Source: Halobaculum roseum
Lineage (GTDB): Archaea > Halobacteriota > Halobacteria > Halobacteriales > Haloferacaceae
Length of the DNA: 64,000 nt
Reading direction: 5' to 3'
Assembly: GCF_019880245.1 (NCBI RefSeq)
Contig: NZ_CP082286.1
Coordinates: 1,816,521 to 1,880,520, forward strand
A model generated the notes under the pieces. It saw only the letters and a program-made list of their open reading frames with translations, searched no databases and was not told where the DNA came from. How positions within the stretch are numbered: the first letter of the stretch is position 1; the number at the start of each line of letters is the position of its first letter. Of this stretch, positions 36,171 through 45,087 are shown in pieces. A program made the translations under genes and the position numbers.

Positions 36171-36893
36171 TCAGGCCGACTGCGCCTCCGCGAGCGTGAA
36201 CCGGCCCTCGTACAGCGCGGTGCCGACGACGACGGCCGCGGCGCCGGCCTCGCGGAGCGCGCGCACGTCGTCGAGCGTCGTCACGCCGCCGGAGGCGACG
36301 ACCGGGATGTCGACCGCGTCGACGACGCGCTCGACGCTCTCGCGGTTGATCCCCTCCAACTGTCCCTCCACGTCCACGTCGGTGAACAGGATCGCGCCCG
36401 CACCCAGCTCCTCGTAGCGCTCGGCGGCCTCCGCGGGGTCGAGGCCGGTCCCCTCGGTCCACCCGGAGACGACGACCTCCCCCTCCTTCGCGTCGAGGCT
36501 GACCGTCACGCTGCCCGGGTGCTCCTCGGAGATCTCGGCGACGATGTCGGGGTTCTCGACGGCCGCGGTGCCGAGGATGACGCGGTCGACGCCCCGATCG
36601 AGCAGGTCGAGGGCGTCCTCGGCGGTGCGGATGCCGCCGCCGAGTTGGACCGGCACGTCGACCGCGTCGAGGACGGCGTCGACGGCGGCGGCGTTGGCGC
36701 GTTCGCCCTCGAACGCGCCGTCGAGGTCGACGAGATGGAGCGTCCGGGCGCCCTCGTCGACCCACCGACGGGCCGCCTCGACGGGATCGCCGTAGCGCGT
36801 GGCGGTGCCGCGCTCGCCCTGGACGAGCTGGACGACCTCGCCGTCCTGCATGTCGACGGCCGGGATCACCTCGAACTCCGGGAAGTGGCTCAT
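36171..36893 (-). CDS. hisA: Phosphoribosylformimino-AICAR phosphate isomerase HisA
   Basis: 240 residues, (beta/alpha)8 barrel. The catalytic Asp is in VIPAVDMQDG, the second in LFTDVDVEGQLEG, and the phosphate sites are GGGIRTAED and GGVTTLDD. It catalyses the fourth step of histidine synthesis. The Met at 36893 (MSHFPEFEVIPAVD) is used. The upstream extension is not conserved-looking. Confidence 0.95.
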   Translation of the reverse strand: MSHFPEFEVIPAVDMQDGEVVQLVQGERGTATRYGDPVEAARRWVDEGARTLHLVDLDGAFEGERANAAAVDAVLDAVDVPVQLGGGIRTAEDALDLLDRGVDRVILGTAAVENPDIVAEISEEHPGSVTVSLDAKEGEVVVSGWTEGTGLDPAEAAERYEELGAGAILFTDVDVEGQLEGINRESVERVVDAVDIPVVASGGVTTLDDVRALREAGAAAVVVGTALYEGRFTLAEAQSA

Positions 36894-37054
36894 GTGGGGG
36901 CCTGCGTCGGGGCGGCTGGTAAGTCGTTCGTCACCGGCGACTCCGGACGCCGGGTTCCGGGTCGCCCCCGTCCGCCGGGCTCGGCCGACTCCGCCCGCCG
37001 CCCGACCCCGCGCCGTCGTCGTACTTATGTCTCGACCGTCCACACCACCCACGT

Positions 37055-37603
37055 ATGACCGTCTACGAGTCGGACCTTCCCGGGGTCGGGAAGAAACACG
37101 AGATCGAACTCCACGGCGGCGAGCGGCTCGTCGTCGTCACCCACAACACCGGCAAGCGGGAGGTGTTCCGGCGGGCGGACGAGGACAGCGACGCCGAGAA
37201 GCTGTTCGAGCTGTCCGACGGCCTCGCGCGCACCGTCGGCACCGTGCTGGAGGGGGCGTACTTCCAGCCGGTCGCCACCGAGAACATCGACACCGTCCTC
37301 GGCGGCGACGCGCTCATCGAGTGGTACGAGGTCCCCGAGGGCTCCGAACTCGCGGGCGAGACGATCGAGGCGGCAGACGTGCGCCAGCGCACCGGCGCCT
37401 CGATCATCGCGGTCGACACCGGCGACGACGTGACGCCCAACCCCGACCCCGGGGCGGGCGTCCACGCCGGCGACACGGTCGTCGTCATCGGCTCGCGCGA
37501 GGAGGTCGACGAGTTCCACGAGACGTTCATCGAGTCGCCCGACGGCGACGACGGGGACGAGGAGGGTGACGGCGACGACGGGTCCGGGACCGTGCTCGAC
37601 TGA
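37055..37603 (+). CDS. Regulatory subunit of a K+/H+ antiporter (KhtT-like)
   Basis: 182 residues. The N-terminal beta-rich part (MTVYESDLPGVGKKHEIEL) is typical of KhtT. The C-terminal RCK_C/TrkA-C domain (about 85-160: YEVPEGSELAGETIEAADVRQ.., TPNPDPGAGVHAGDTVVVIG) binds nucleotide or cation and gates the transporter. The tail is Asp/Gly-rich. Its TGA overlaps the ATG of the antiporter, so the two are coupled and form one complex. Confidence 0.9.
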   Translation: MTVYESDLPGVGKKHEIELHGGERLVVVTHNTGKREVFRRADEDSDAEKLFELSDGLARTVGTVLEGAYFQPVATENIDTVLGGDALIEWYEVPEGSELAGETIEAADVRQRTGASIIAVDTGDDVTPNPDPGAGVHAGDTVVVIGSREEVDEFHETFIESPDGDDGDEEGDGDDGSGTVLD

Positions 37604-38805
37604 TGGCGGCGGGCTCACCCGTCGCCGGCGGCGACCTCCACGGCCTGCTCGCGCTCGGGACGCTGCTCGCGGTCGCGGCGCTCGTCGCTGCCGCGGGGCG
37701 TCGCGTCGGGATCCCGACGGTGCCGCTGTACGTCCTCGGCGGCGTGCTGGCCGGCCCGCACGTCGCCGGCGCCGTCGGGCTCCCGTCGGTCGCCCCCGCC
37801 GAGGTGCTCACGCTCGCGGAGGTCGGGGTCGTCCTCCTGCTGTTCTTCCTCGGGCTGGAGTTCAGCCTCGACCGGCTGATCGCCGCCCGAAAGAAGCTCT
37901 CGGCGGCCGCCGCCGTCGACCTCCTCGTGAACTTCCCCGTCGGGGTCGTCCTCGGGCTGGCGTTCGGGCTCGGACCGATCGGGGCGTTCCTCGTCGGCGG
38001 CATCGTCTACATCTCCTCGTCGGCGGTGATCACCAAGTCGCTGGTCGACCTGGGGTGGATCGCCGACCCCGAGGCCGAGCCGGTGCTCGGGACCCTCGTC
38101 GCCGAGGACCTCGTCATCGCCGTCTACCTCGCGCTGGCGGTCGCGCTCGTCGCCGGCGGCTCGCCGGTCGACGCGCTCCCGCGGATCGCCGTCGCGCTCG
38201 GGTTCCTCATCGCGGTCGCCGCCGCCGCTCAGTTGCTCGCGCCGCGGCTCGCACCGTACCTCGGCACCAGCGACGAGGACCTGGTCGTCCGGACGCTGGC
38301 GGTCGCGCTCGTCGTCTCCGGGCTGGCGCTGGCGGTCGGCGCCAGCGAGGCGGTCGCGGGCTTCTTCGTCGGCGTCGGCGTCGGCGCGACGCCGCTGCAC
38401 GACCGCGTCGCCGACCGGATCGCGCCGCTGCGGGACGCCTTCGCGGTCGTGTTCTTCGCGTGGGTCGGGCTCAACACCGACCCCGTCGCCGTCGCCGGCG
38501 TCGCCACGTTCGTGCTCGCGGCCGCGGCGCTGTCGGGACCGGCGAAGGTGATCAGCGGCTCCGTCGGCGGGTGGCTGTACGACCTCTCGCCGCGGCGGTC
38601 GCTGCGGACCGGCCTCGCGCTGGTGCCCCGCGGGGAGTTCTCGCTCATCATCGCGGCGCTGGCGGCGGCGTCGCCGGACCCGACGATCGCCCGGGTGATC
38701 CCCGCGTTCGCGGTCGGCTACGTCCTCGTGATGTCGTTCGCGGGGACGATCGCGATGAGCGAGGCGTCCCGGATCGAGCGGCTGGTCGGCGTCGCCGAGA
38801 AGTGA
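37603..38805 (+). CDS. CPA2-type cation/H+ antiporter (KhtU/KefB-like)
   Basis: 400 residues with about 12 hydrophobic segments. Conserved pieces are VGVVLLLFFLGLEFSLDRL, YISSSAVITKSLVDLGWI and LGTLVAEDLVIAVYLAL. The last carries the Glu-Asp expected in the ion site. LALVPRGEFSLIIAAL is a CPA2 family landmark. There is no fused RCK domain; the upstream KhtT-like protein supplies regulation. It probably exports K+ or Na+ in exchange for H+. The next gene, cheF1, has its own promoter. Confidence 0.9.
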   Translation: MAAGSPVAGGDLHGLLALGTLLAVAALVAAAGRRVGIPTVPLYVLGGVLAGPHVAGAVGLPSVAPAEVLTLAEVGVVLLLFFLGLEFSLDRLIAARKKLSAAAAVDLLVNFPVGVVLGLAFGLGPIGAFLVGGIVYISSSAVITKSLVDLGWIADPEAEPVLGTLVAEDLVIAVYLALAVALVAGGSPVDALPRIAVALGFLIAVAAAAQLLAPRLAPYLGTSDEDLVVRTLAVALVVSGLALAVGASEAVAGFFVGVGVGATPLHDRVADRIAPLRDAFAVVFFAWVGLNTDPVAVAGVATFVLAAAALSGPAKVISGSVGGWLYDLSPRRSLRTGLALVPRGEFSLIIAALAAASPDPTIARVIPAFAVGYVLVMSFAGTIAMSEASRIERLVGVAEK

Positions 38806-38845
38806 TCGACGGTCGCCTCGACGCCGCGTCCGGCGCTCGGCGCCG

Positions 38846-38881
38846 GTTTTCACCGCTGAAGGCCGGTGCGAAACGGTCAAG
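38846..38881 (+). promoter_or_regulatory. cheF1 promoter with shared motility-regulon element
   Basis: TCACCGCTGAAG (38850-38861) starts 26 bp before TATA-like GTCAAG (38876-38881). The ATG is 30 bp after the first TATA base. Only the last two bases of the 12-mer depart from the consensus. Confidence 0.6.
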
Positions 38882-38905
38882 TCGACCGCCTCGCTGTCGA
38901 CTGGT

Positions 38906-39772
38906 ATGAGCGAGACGGTCGTCGCCGACTTCGTCGGTCGGTTCTTCGCGCCCGGCGTCGAGGGCGAACCGCCGACCGGCCGGATCATCCTGAGCCAGCG
39001 ACGGCTCGTGCTCGCGGCCGACGGCTACAAGGAGACGATCCCGCTGTCGTCGGTGTTCGACGTGAAGGTCGGGCAGGTGCCCCCCGAGATGGCCGGCTAC
39101 TTCAACGACACCGTCACCGTCGCCTACCGCACGGACGACCGCCGCGGAGTCGCCGCCATCGAGGGCAACGACACCAACATCGACCGCTTCGCGACGGTGC
39201 TGTTCAAGGTGCTGCTCAACGGGACGCCCGCGCTGGTGCGCCACCCGGCGAAGGTCGGCGGCCGCGTCGTCGACTCGGACACGCACCGGGCCGAACTCGA
39301 CGTGACGCAGGGCTCGCTCTCGTTCGAGAACTGCCCGGAGCCGTTCACCGTCGACCTACGGGCCGTCGTCTCCGTCGAGCGCGCCCAACGCGACCTGGAC
39401 AACGGGGACCGGCCGGTCATCTCCTTCCGGCACATCGAGGACGGCACGGCGGTCACCTCGCAGGTCGGGCTGAACTCCGGCCGGCTCACGAACGTGCTCG
39501 GTCGGTACATCCGGCTGCGCTACGCCGACGTGCAGGAGGAACTCGCCGACGTCGAACTCGGCGAGGCGGAGACGGAGGTGCTCGTCGCGGCGTACTCGGC
39601 GGGGCCGGGCGTCTCGCTGTCGAAGGTGGTCGACATCGAGCCGCAGCGGCTTACCATGCTGCTCAACGGCCTCATCGACGAGGGGCTGCTGGTCGACACC
39701 GACGAGGGGACGAAGCTCACCGCGAAGGGCCGGGTGATCGTCGGACAGCGGATCGAGGACGTGAACACCTGA
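38906..39772 (+). CDS. cheF1: Chemotaxis adaptor CheF (first copy)
   Basis: 288 residues of the archaea-specific CheF family, which links CheY and the archaellum (ArlCE) and is needed for switching. It begins MSETVVADFVGRFFAPGVEG. Family features seen are GRIILSQRRLVLAADGYKETIPLSSVFDV and the C-terminal winged-helix-like region (ETEVLVAAYSAGPGVSLSKV). A second copy is encoded head to tail on the other strand, with 35 bases between the stops. In Halobacterium salinarum the equivalent pair plus a HEAT-repeat protein was shown to interact with Che and archaellum proteins. Confidence 0.9.
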   Translation: MSETVVADFVGRFFAPGVEGEPPTGRIILSQRRLVLAADGYKETIPLSSVFDVKVGQVPPEMAGYFNDTVTVAYRTDDRRGVAAIEGNDTNIDRFATVLFKVLLNGTPALVRHPAKVGGRVVDSDTHRAELDVTQGSLSFENCPEPFTVDLRAVVSVERAQRDLDNGDRPVISFRHIEDGTAVTSQVGLNSGRLTNVLGRYIRLRYADVQEELADVELGEAETEVLVAAYSAGPGVSLSKVVDIEPQRLTMLLNGLIDEGLLVDTDEGTKLTAKGRVIVGQRIEDVNT

Positions 39773-39807
39773 GGGGCGACGGTCGCCGCCGGCGTCGCTC
39801 GCGACGC

Positions 39808-40719
39808 CTACTGCTCGTTCATCGCCTCGCTGGCGATGTTGCGGCCGCGCGGCTCCAGCGCCACCTCCCGGCGGGTGCGCACCTCCTCCAGCACCTCCGC
39901 CTCGATGAGCCGCTCGAAGATCTCCTCGACGCGGTCGACGCTCATCCCGAGGAAGTTCGGCACCTCGAACGAGGAGACGCCCGAGTACAGCGCCATCAAC
40001 ACCTCGCGCTCGGACTCTGACAGCTCGACGGCGCCGCGGTTTCGGTCGTGGCCCTGTCCGAGGTACGACTTGATCACCGCGACGAGCCACGGCTCCCCCG
40101 AGAGGTACGTCTGGACGCTCGTCCCCTCGTCGTCGGTGTGCTCGGCCTCGATGACGGCGGCCTTCTCGTCCATCACCGTGCGCTCGGTCTCCTCTAAGGT
40201 GCCGATGTCGTCGAGTTCGAGGCGGACGAACGCGCCGCTTTGCTGTGCGATCGAGATCCCGTCCGCCTCGACCTTCACGCGCGCCTGCTCCCACTCGGTG
40301 TCCTGGACGACGCCGCCCTTGATCGCCGGGTGGCGTGCCTTGATCACCTTGCGGTCGAGGAACGCGCGGTACAGGTCCGTGCGGAACTCCTCGTGCTCCT
40401 CGGCGGCGATGAGGAACGCGTCGTCGTCGATGCGGAGGCTGACGTAGTTGGAGACGCGCTGGATCTCCTGGTTGGCGTCGTAGCGGCCGCCGATGCCGTC
40501 GACCGACGACAGCGCGATCGTCCGCTTGCCGCCGTTGCCGACGAGGACGACCCGCTTGTTCGAGAGGACGATCCGCCCGTTCGTCCACCCCACGTCGTTG
40601 AGCTTCCGCCCGGCCTTCATCGCCTGGGCGAACTTGCCGCGGGTGTCCGCGACCTTGTACTCCTCGCCGCCGCCGGCCCCCTGTCCACCACCGCCGTTCC
40701 GCTGACTACTGTCGCTCAC
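39808..40719 (-). CDS. cheF2: Chemotaxis adaptor CheF (second copy)
   Basis: 303 residues, GTG start overlapping the stop of the HEAT-repeat gene as GTGA. The body parallels CheF1 (GRIVLSNKRVVLVGNGGKRTIALSSVDGI; C-terminal ESEREVLMALYSGVSSFEVPNFLG), with an extra Gly/Gln-rich N-terminus (about 20 residues). It is the last gene of the minus-strand operon cheB-cheA-cheR-HEAT-cheF2. The two copies are about equally divergent and probably have different partners or stoichiometry in the motor. Confidence 0.9.
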   Translation of the reverse strand: MSDSSQRNGGGGQGAGGGEEYKVADTRGKFAQAMKAGRKLNDVGWTNGRIVLSNKRVVLVGNGGKRTIALSSVDGIGGRYDANQEIQRVSNYVSLRIDDDAFLIAAEEHEEFRTDLYRAFLDRKVIKARHPAIKGGVVQDTEWEQARVKVEADGISIAQQSGAFVRLELDDIGTLEETERTVMDEKAAVIEAEHTDDEGTSVQTYLSGEPWLVAVIKSYLGQGHDRNRGAVELSESEREVLMALYSGVSSFEVPNFLGMSVDRVEEIFERLIEAEVLEEVRTRREVALEPRGRNIASEAMNEQ

Positions 40720-41942
40720 TGTCTAACACCTCCGAGCTTCGAGAGCGACGCGAACGCGCGCTTTCGCACCTGCTTGTCCACGTCGCTGTCGGTGATCGCG
40801 TCCAGCGTCTCCTTCGCGCGGTCGCCGCCCACGTCGCCGAGGGCGTACGCCGCCTTCGCCCGCGCGTCGACCGACGCGTCGTCGTCGTTCACCAGTTCGA
40901 TCAGCGTCGACTCCACCGCGAGCCCCTCCAGGTTGGTGATGCTCGTCGCCGCGAACTGCGCGGTCATCTTGTCGTCGTCGTCGAGCGCGTCGACCAGCGC
41001 GTCGAGCACGTGTTCGGGCGGCTCGGCGCTCGTCACTCGCCCGAGGAACCAGACGGCGTTGCGCCGCTGGCGCGCCTGCGTCGCGTCCTCTAAGATCTCC
41101 ACGAGCGGGCCGGTCACCGTCTCGTCGTCGGCGTCCTTGAGTTCGGAGACCACGGCGTCGCGGACGGCGTGGCTCTGCTTGGTCGGCGCGTTGGCGAGCA
41201 GCTCGATGATCGAGAACACCGCCGCCCGCCGCACCGTGTCGTGTTCGTCCGCGAGCGCGCCGGCAAGCTCCGGCACCGGCTTCGCCGAGCTGGCGTTGCC
41301 CAGCGCCGAGGCCGCGAGTCGCCGAAGGCTGACGTTCTCGTCGTCCAGCAGGTCCAACAGCGCCGCGAGCGCCTCGCCGCTGGCGATGGTGCCGAGCGCG
41401 TCCGCGGCGGCCGACTTCACCGCCGGGTGGTCGTCGTCCAGCCGCGCCTTCAGGCGGCTGACGACGCGCGGATCGCCGATGCGCCCGAGCGCGAGACAGG
41501 CGCGCTCGCGCACCCTCGGGTCCGGGTCCTCGAGCCGCTTCGCCAGCGGGCCGACGGCGTCCTCGTCGCCCATCCGACCCAGCGCGTTCGCGGCGGCCAT
41601 CCGGTACTCCGGGATGCTCGCGCCGCCGAGCACCTTCGCGAACGCGCGGACGGCCGCCCAGTCGGCGGCGTTCGGGTCGACCCCTGTCTCCTTGGCGATG
41701 AGCCGTTCGAGCCCGTTGCCGCCCAGTTCGTCGAGCCCGTCGACGGCGGCCGCCCGAACCGAGTCGTCGTCGTCCTCGCGGGCAAGGTGGATGAGCACGT
41801 CCACCGTCCGGTCGTCCTCGGGGTCGCCCACGTCGCCGAGCATCTCCGCGGCCCGGCGCCGCACCGCGGCGCTGTCGCTGTTCTTCGCGGTGTCGGTGAG
41901 CCGTTCCATGTCCCCGTCGCGGGCGAGCGTGTACAGCGACAT
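40716..41942 (-). CDS. HEAT-repeat chemotaxis protein (interacts with CheF)
   Basis: 408 residues made almost entirely of PBS-lyase-type HEAT repeats, such as ADALGTIASGEALAALLDLL, ACLALGRIGDPRVVSRLKA and AAYALGDVGGDRAKETL. About ten units can be counted between residues 25 and 405. The helical solenoid suggests a scaffold. A HEAT protein at the same place between cheR and cheF2 in Halobacterium (OE2401F) interacts with the chemotaxis and archaellum proteins. Both ends overlap neighbours by a few bases, so the operon is translationally coupled. Confidence 0.9.
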   Translation of the reverse strand: MSLYTLARDGDMERLTDTAKNSDSAAVRRRAAEMLGDVGDPEDDRTVDVLIHLAREDDDDSVRAAAVDGLDELGGNGLERLIAKETGVDPNAADWAAVRAFAKVLGGASIPEYRMAAANALGRMGDEDAVGPLAKRLEDPDPRVRERACLALGRIGDPRVVSRLKARLDDDHPAVKSAAADALGTIASGEALAALLDLLDDENVSLRRLAASALGNASSAKPVPELAGALADEHDTVRRAAVFSIIELLANAPTKQSHAVRDAVVSELKDADDETVTGPLVEILEDATQARQRRNAVWFLGRVTSAEPPEHVLDALVDALDDDDKMTAQFAATSITNLEGLAVESTLIELVNDDDASVDARAKAAYALGDVGGDRAKETLDAITDSDVDKQVRKRAFASLSKLGGVRQ

Positions 41943-42775
41943 TATCCAGTGTATCGGTAGATCCGGCTCCGTTTCGCCACCGGCTCGAACTCCTCGCGCA
42001 TGTCGGGGGGGACCGTCTCGGTCTTCCCGAGCACGAGGTACCCGCCCGGCCGCAGCGAGTCGCGCAGCGTCTCGAACAGCCGTCCCTTGTACTCGCTGTC
42101 GATGTAGATGAGGAGGTTGCGACAGAAGACGAGGTCCATGTCGTCCTTCGGCCCGTCGCGGATGAGGTCGTACGGCTCGAAGGCGACCCGGGACTTCACC
42201 GACTCGCGCACCCGGAAGACGTTCTCCTCCTGGTCGACGTACGTCTCCGGGTCCGACAGCGGCGCCAGCTCCTCGCCGATGTCGGTCGTCCGTGTCGTCT
42301 CGTACACGCCCGCGCGGGCGGCGTCGAGCGCCTCCTCGCTGATGTCGACGGCGGTGATCCGGAGCCGGCGCTCGTCGACCTCGGCGTCGTCGGCCGCGAG
42401 CATCGACAGCGAGTACGGCTCGCGGCCGTCCGCGCAGGGCGCGCTCCACACGTCGACGCCGCCCCGGCCGTTCTCCTCGGAGAGGTCCCGCAACACCTCG
42501 CGGAGGTCGGCCCACATGTCCGGGTCCCGGAAGAACCCGGTCACGTTGATCGTGAGCGCGTCCAACAGCGCCTCGCGCTCGTCGTCGTCGTCCTCGAGGA
42601 TCGCGCGGTACTCGGCGTGGTCGTCGGCGTCGCGTCGCTGCATCCGCGCGGCGATCCGCCGTCCGAGGTACGCCTCGTTGTAGTATCCCGGCTCGAACGG
42701 GACGCGGTCCTCCACGAACTCGATGACGCCCTGCAGGTCGCCGGCGCCGTCCCGGTCCGCGCTCGCGCGACTCAT
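41942..42775 (-). CDS. cheR: Chemoreceptor methyltransferase CheR
   Basis: 277 residues, SAM-dependent glutamate methyltransferase. The N-terminal helical domain (IEFVEDRVPFEPGYYNEAYL) is followed by TGFFRDPDMWADL and the SAM loop WSAPCADGREPYSLSML, then MDLVFCRNLLIYID. It methylates receptor glutamates opposite to CheB. The ATG overlaps the cheA stop (ATGA) and its TAA overlaps the HEAT gene start. Confidence 0.95.
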   Translation of the reverse strand: MSRASADRDGAGDLQGVIEFVEDRVPFEPGYYNEAYLGRRIAARMQRRDADDHAEYRAILEDDDDEREALLDALTINVTGFFRDPDMWADLREVLRDLSEENGRGGVDVWSAPCADGREPYSLSMLAADDAEVDERRLRITAVDISEEALDAARAGVYETTRTTDIGEELAPLSDPETYVDQEENVFRVRESVKSRVAFEPYDLIRDGPKDDMDLVFCRNLLIYIDSEYKGRLFETLRDSLRPGGYLVLGKTETVPPDMREEFEPVAKRSRIYRYTG

Positions 42776-45087
42776 CGGCGCCCCCCGAGCGTCTCCACGT
42801 CGAGGATGCTCACCACGTCGCCGTCGCCGAGGACGGCCGTCCCCGACAGGCCGGGGATGCCCGAGAGGATCCCCTCCAGCGGCTTCACGACGACCTCCTC
42901 CTGGTGGAGCACGTCGTCGCAGTGGAGCGCGACCGGGCGCTTCTCCTCGTGGATGCGAAGGAGCATGCCGTCGTCGGCGTCGTCGGTTCCGAGGCCCTCG
43001 GCGTCGGCGCTCCCGGCCGTGTCGTCGTCACCCTCCGGATCGACCTCGCTCTCGCCGTGCTCGCGGCTCCCTCCGTTCGCCGCTCGCTTCGAGGTCTCAC
43101 TGCGTTCGACCTCGCTTCCACCATCGGCGAGCGCACCGCCCGCGCCGGACCCGTTGCCGGCCGCCGCGCCGGCGGTGCCCAGCACCTCGCCGAGCCTGAG
43201 GACCGGGTAGATGTCGCCGTCGTGGCGGACGATCTCGTCGCCGTGGGCCACGTCGATGCCGTCGGCGCGGCTCACCTCCGCGATGTTCTTGATCGGGACG
43301 CCGTACTCGACGCCGTCGACCTCGACGAACATCACGCGGACGATGGCGACCGTGACGGGCAGCTTGATCTCGAAGCGCGTCCCCTCGCCGGGGGTCGAAT
43401 CGAGCGTGACGCTCCCGTCGAGATCCTTCACCGTCGTCCGAACCACGTCCATCCCGACCCCGCGCCCGGACACGTCCGTCACCTCGTCGTTGGTGGAGAA
43501 GCCGGGGTGGAAGACGAGCTCGCGCGCCTCCGCGTCGGACATCGCCTCGACCTCGCCGCGGGACTTCACGCCCTTCTCGACGGCCTTCTCGCGCAGCGCG
43601 TCGGCCTCGATGCCGCCGCCGTCGTCCTCGACGACGATGGTGACGTGGTCGCGCTCGCGGTCGGCGCGAAGCTCGATGGTCCCCGTCGGGTCCTTCCCCG
43701 CGGCCTCCCGTTCCTCGGGCGACTCGATCCCGTGGTCGACGGCGTTGCGGAGGATGTGGACCAGCGGGTCGCGGATCTCCGTGAGGATCGTTCGGTCCAG
43801 CTCGATGTCGCGGCCGTCGATGTCGAAGTTCACGTCCTTCGACTGGTCGCGCGCGAGGTCGCGCACGAGCCGCGGGAACGTGTCGACGACCGCCGACAGC
43901 GGGATGAGCCGCATGTCCATCACCGTGTCCTGGAGGTTCGTCGAGATCTTGTCCAGCTCGTCGAGGTTGTCCGAGTCGATGTCGGCCTCCTCCATCTCCC
44001 GGCGGAGCTTGATCCGGCTGGTCACCAGCTGCTCGACCAGCCCGTACAGGTCGTCCAACTGCTCCACGTCGACCCGGACCGACGAGATGTTGTCCGAGGA
44101 CGACGTGCTCGACCCGCCTGAACCGCCGCCGCCGGAACCGCCGTCGGTATCGTCGTCGTCATCGCCGTCCGCCGCCGTGTCCCCCTCCGCAGTCGGCTCC
44201 GCGGACGTCGGCCCCTCGCCGTCGCCCGCGTCGCCCGCGGACGGGTCGGATCCGCCCGCGTCCGCTCCGGCCGCGGCGTCGTCGGGTGCGGGTTCGACGG
44301 CGGCCACGTCGACCGCCTCGACCTGGCTCACAGCGTCGACGCCAGCCTCGACCGTCGCGCCGGCGTCGGCGACGACGTACAGGTCGAACGTCCCCTCGAA
44401 CTCCCCCTCCTCGATCTGGTCGCGGTCGGGGTCACAGGCCATCCCGGCGAAGGCGTCCTCGACGGCCTCCAACACGAACATCGCGTCGATGCCCGGCATG
44501 TCCGCGTCGCCGAGGTCGACGCGGGCGCGGTAGACGCCCTCGTCGTCGCCGGGCGAGAGGCCGTGTTCGAACGCTTCGTCGACGGCGTCGTCGTCGGTGT
44601 TGTCGGCACTGTCGGTCGACTCACCGTCTTCGGCGGCCGCGTCCGACCCGTCGTCGGACCCGGACGCGTCGTTCCCGTCCGCGCCGTCCTCGCCGCCGAG
44701 CGCGTCGACGCCCTCCTCCGCCATCGTCCGAAGGTCCTCCTCCACGTCGGTCGGGTCGATGCTCGTGTCGCCCGACTCGTCGATCTCCCCGAGCATCGCG
44801 TCGAGCAGGTCGACCGCCTCGAACAGCCGGTCCATCAGGTCGCCCGACACCGCCATGTCGCCGCCGCGGACCTCGTCGAGCAGGTCCTCCATCGCGTGCG
44901 CGAGCCCGGAGAAGTCGCCGAAGCCCATCGCCGCCGCGTTGCCCTTCAGGGTGTGGGCCGTCCGGAAGATGGCGTCCATCGCCTCCGGGTCGTCGGGGTC
45001 CGACTCCAGCGCGAGCAGGGAGTTGTTCAGTTCGGTGATCCCCTCCTCGGACTCGCGGACGAACGCCCGGATGTGCGCCTCGCTCAT
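42772..45087 (-). CDS. cheA: Chemotaxis histidine kinase CheA
   Basis: 771 residues. The phospho-accepting His45 is in the P1 domain (RTAHTLKGNAAAMGFGD). A P2-like domain is near 185-265 between acidic linkers. P3 dimerisation helices begin about residue 335 (VDVEQLDDLYGLVEQLV). The P4 kinase has the N box NAVDHGIESPEERE, G1 EDDGGGIEAD and G2 GRGVGMDVV. P5 (SH3-like) is at about 590-771. P5 is interrupted near 650 by a low-complexity linker whose DNA matches the hairpin-repeat family of 34.1 kb. It phosphorylates CheY and CheB. Both ends overlap neighbours by four bases. Confidence 0.96.
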   Translation of the reverse strand: MSEAHIRAFVRESEEGITELNNSLLALESDPDDPEAMDAIFRTAHTLKGNAAAMGFGDFSGLAHAMEDLLDEVRGGDMAVSGDLMDRLFEAVDLLDAMLGEIDESGDTSIDPTDVEEDLRTMAEEGVDALGGEDGADGNDASGSDDGSDAAAEDGESTDSADNTDDDAVDEAFEHGLSPGDDEGVYRARVDLGDADMPGIDAMFVLEAVEDAFAGMACDPDRDQIEEGEFEGTFDLYVVADAGATVEAGVDAVSQVEAVDVAAVEPAPDDAAAGADAGGSDPSAGDAGDGEGPTSAEPTAEGDTAADGDDDDDTDGGSGGGGSGGSSTSSSDNISSVRVDVEQLDDLYGLVEQLVTSRIKLRREMEEADIDSDNLDELDKISTNLQDTVMDMRLIPLSAVVDTFPRLVRDLARDQSKDVNFDIDGRDIELDRTILTEIRDPLVHILRNAVDHGIESPEEREAAGKDPTGTIELRADRERDHVTIVVEDDGGGIEADALREKAVEKGVKSRGEVEAMSDAEARELVFHPGFSTNDEVTDVSGRGVGMDVVRTTVKDLDGSVTLDSTPGEGTRFEIKLPVTVAIVRVMFVEVDGVEYGVPIKNIAEVSRADGIDVAHGDEIVRHDGDIYPVLRLGEVLGTAGAAAGNGSGAGGALADGGSEVERSETSKRAANGGSREHGESEVDPEGDDDTAGSADAEGLGTDDADDGMLLRIHEEKRPVALHCDDVLHQEEVVVKPLEGILSGIPGLSGTAVLGDGDVVSILDVETLGGRR
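43046..43118. repeat. Intergenic-type repeat inside the cheA coding sequence
   Basis: TGCTCGCGGCTCCCTCCGTT at 43058-43077 and the following bases closely resemble 34134-34175 (TGCTCACGGCTCACTCCGTT and onward), with mainly single substitutions and one indel. In the cheA frame it encodes an Arg/Ser/Glu-rich linker (SEVERSETSKRAANGGSREH). So this repeat family can be tolerated as a protein linker. Confidence 0.6.
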
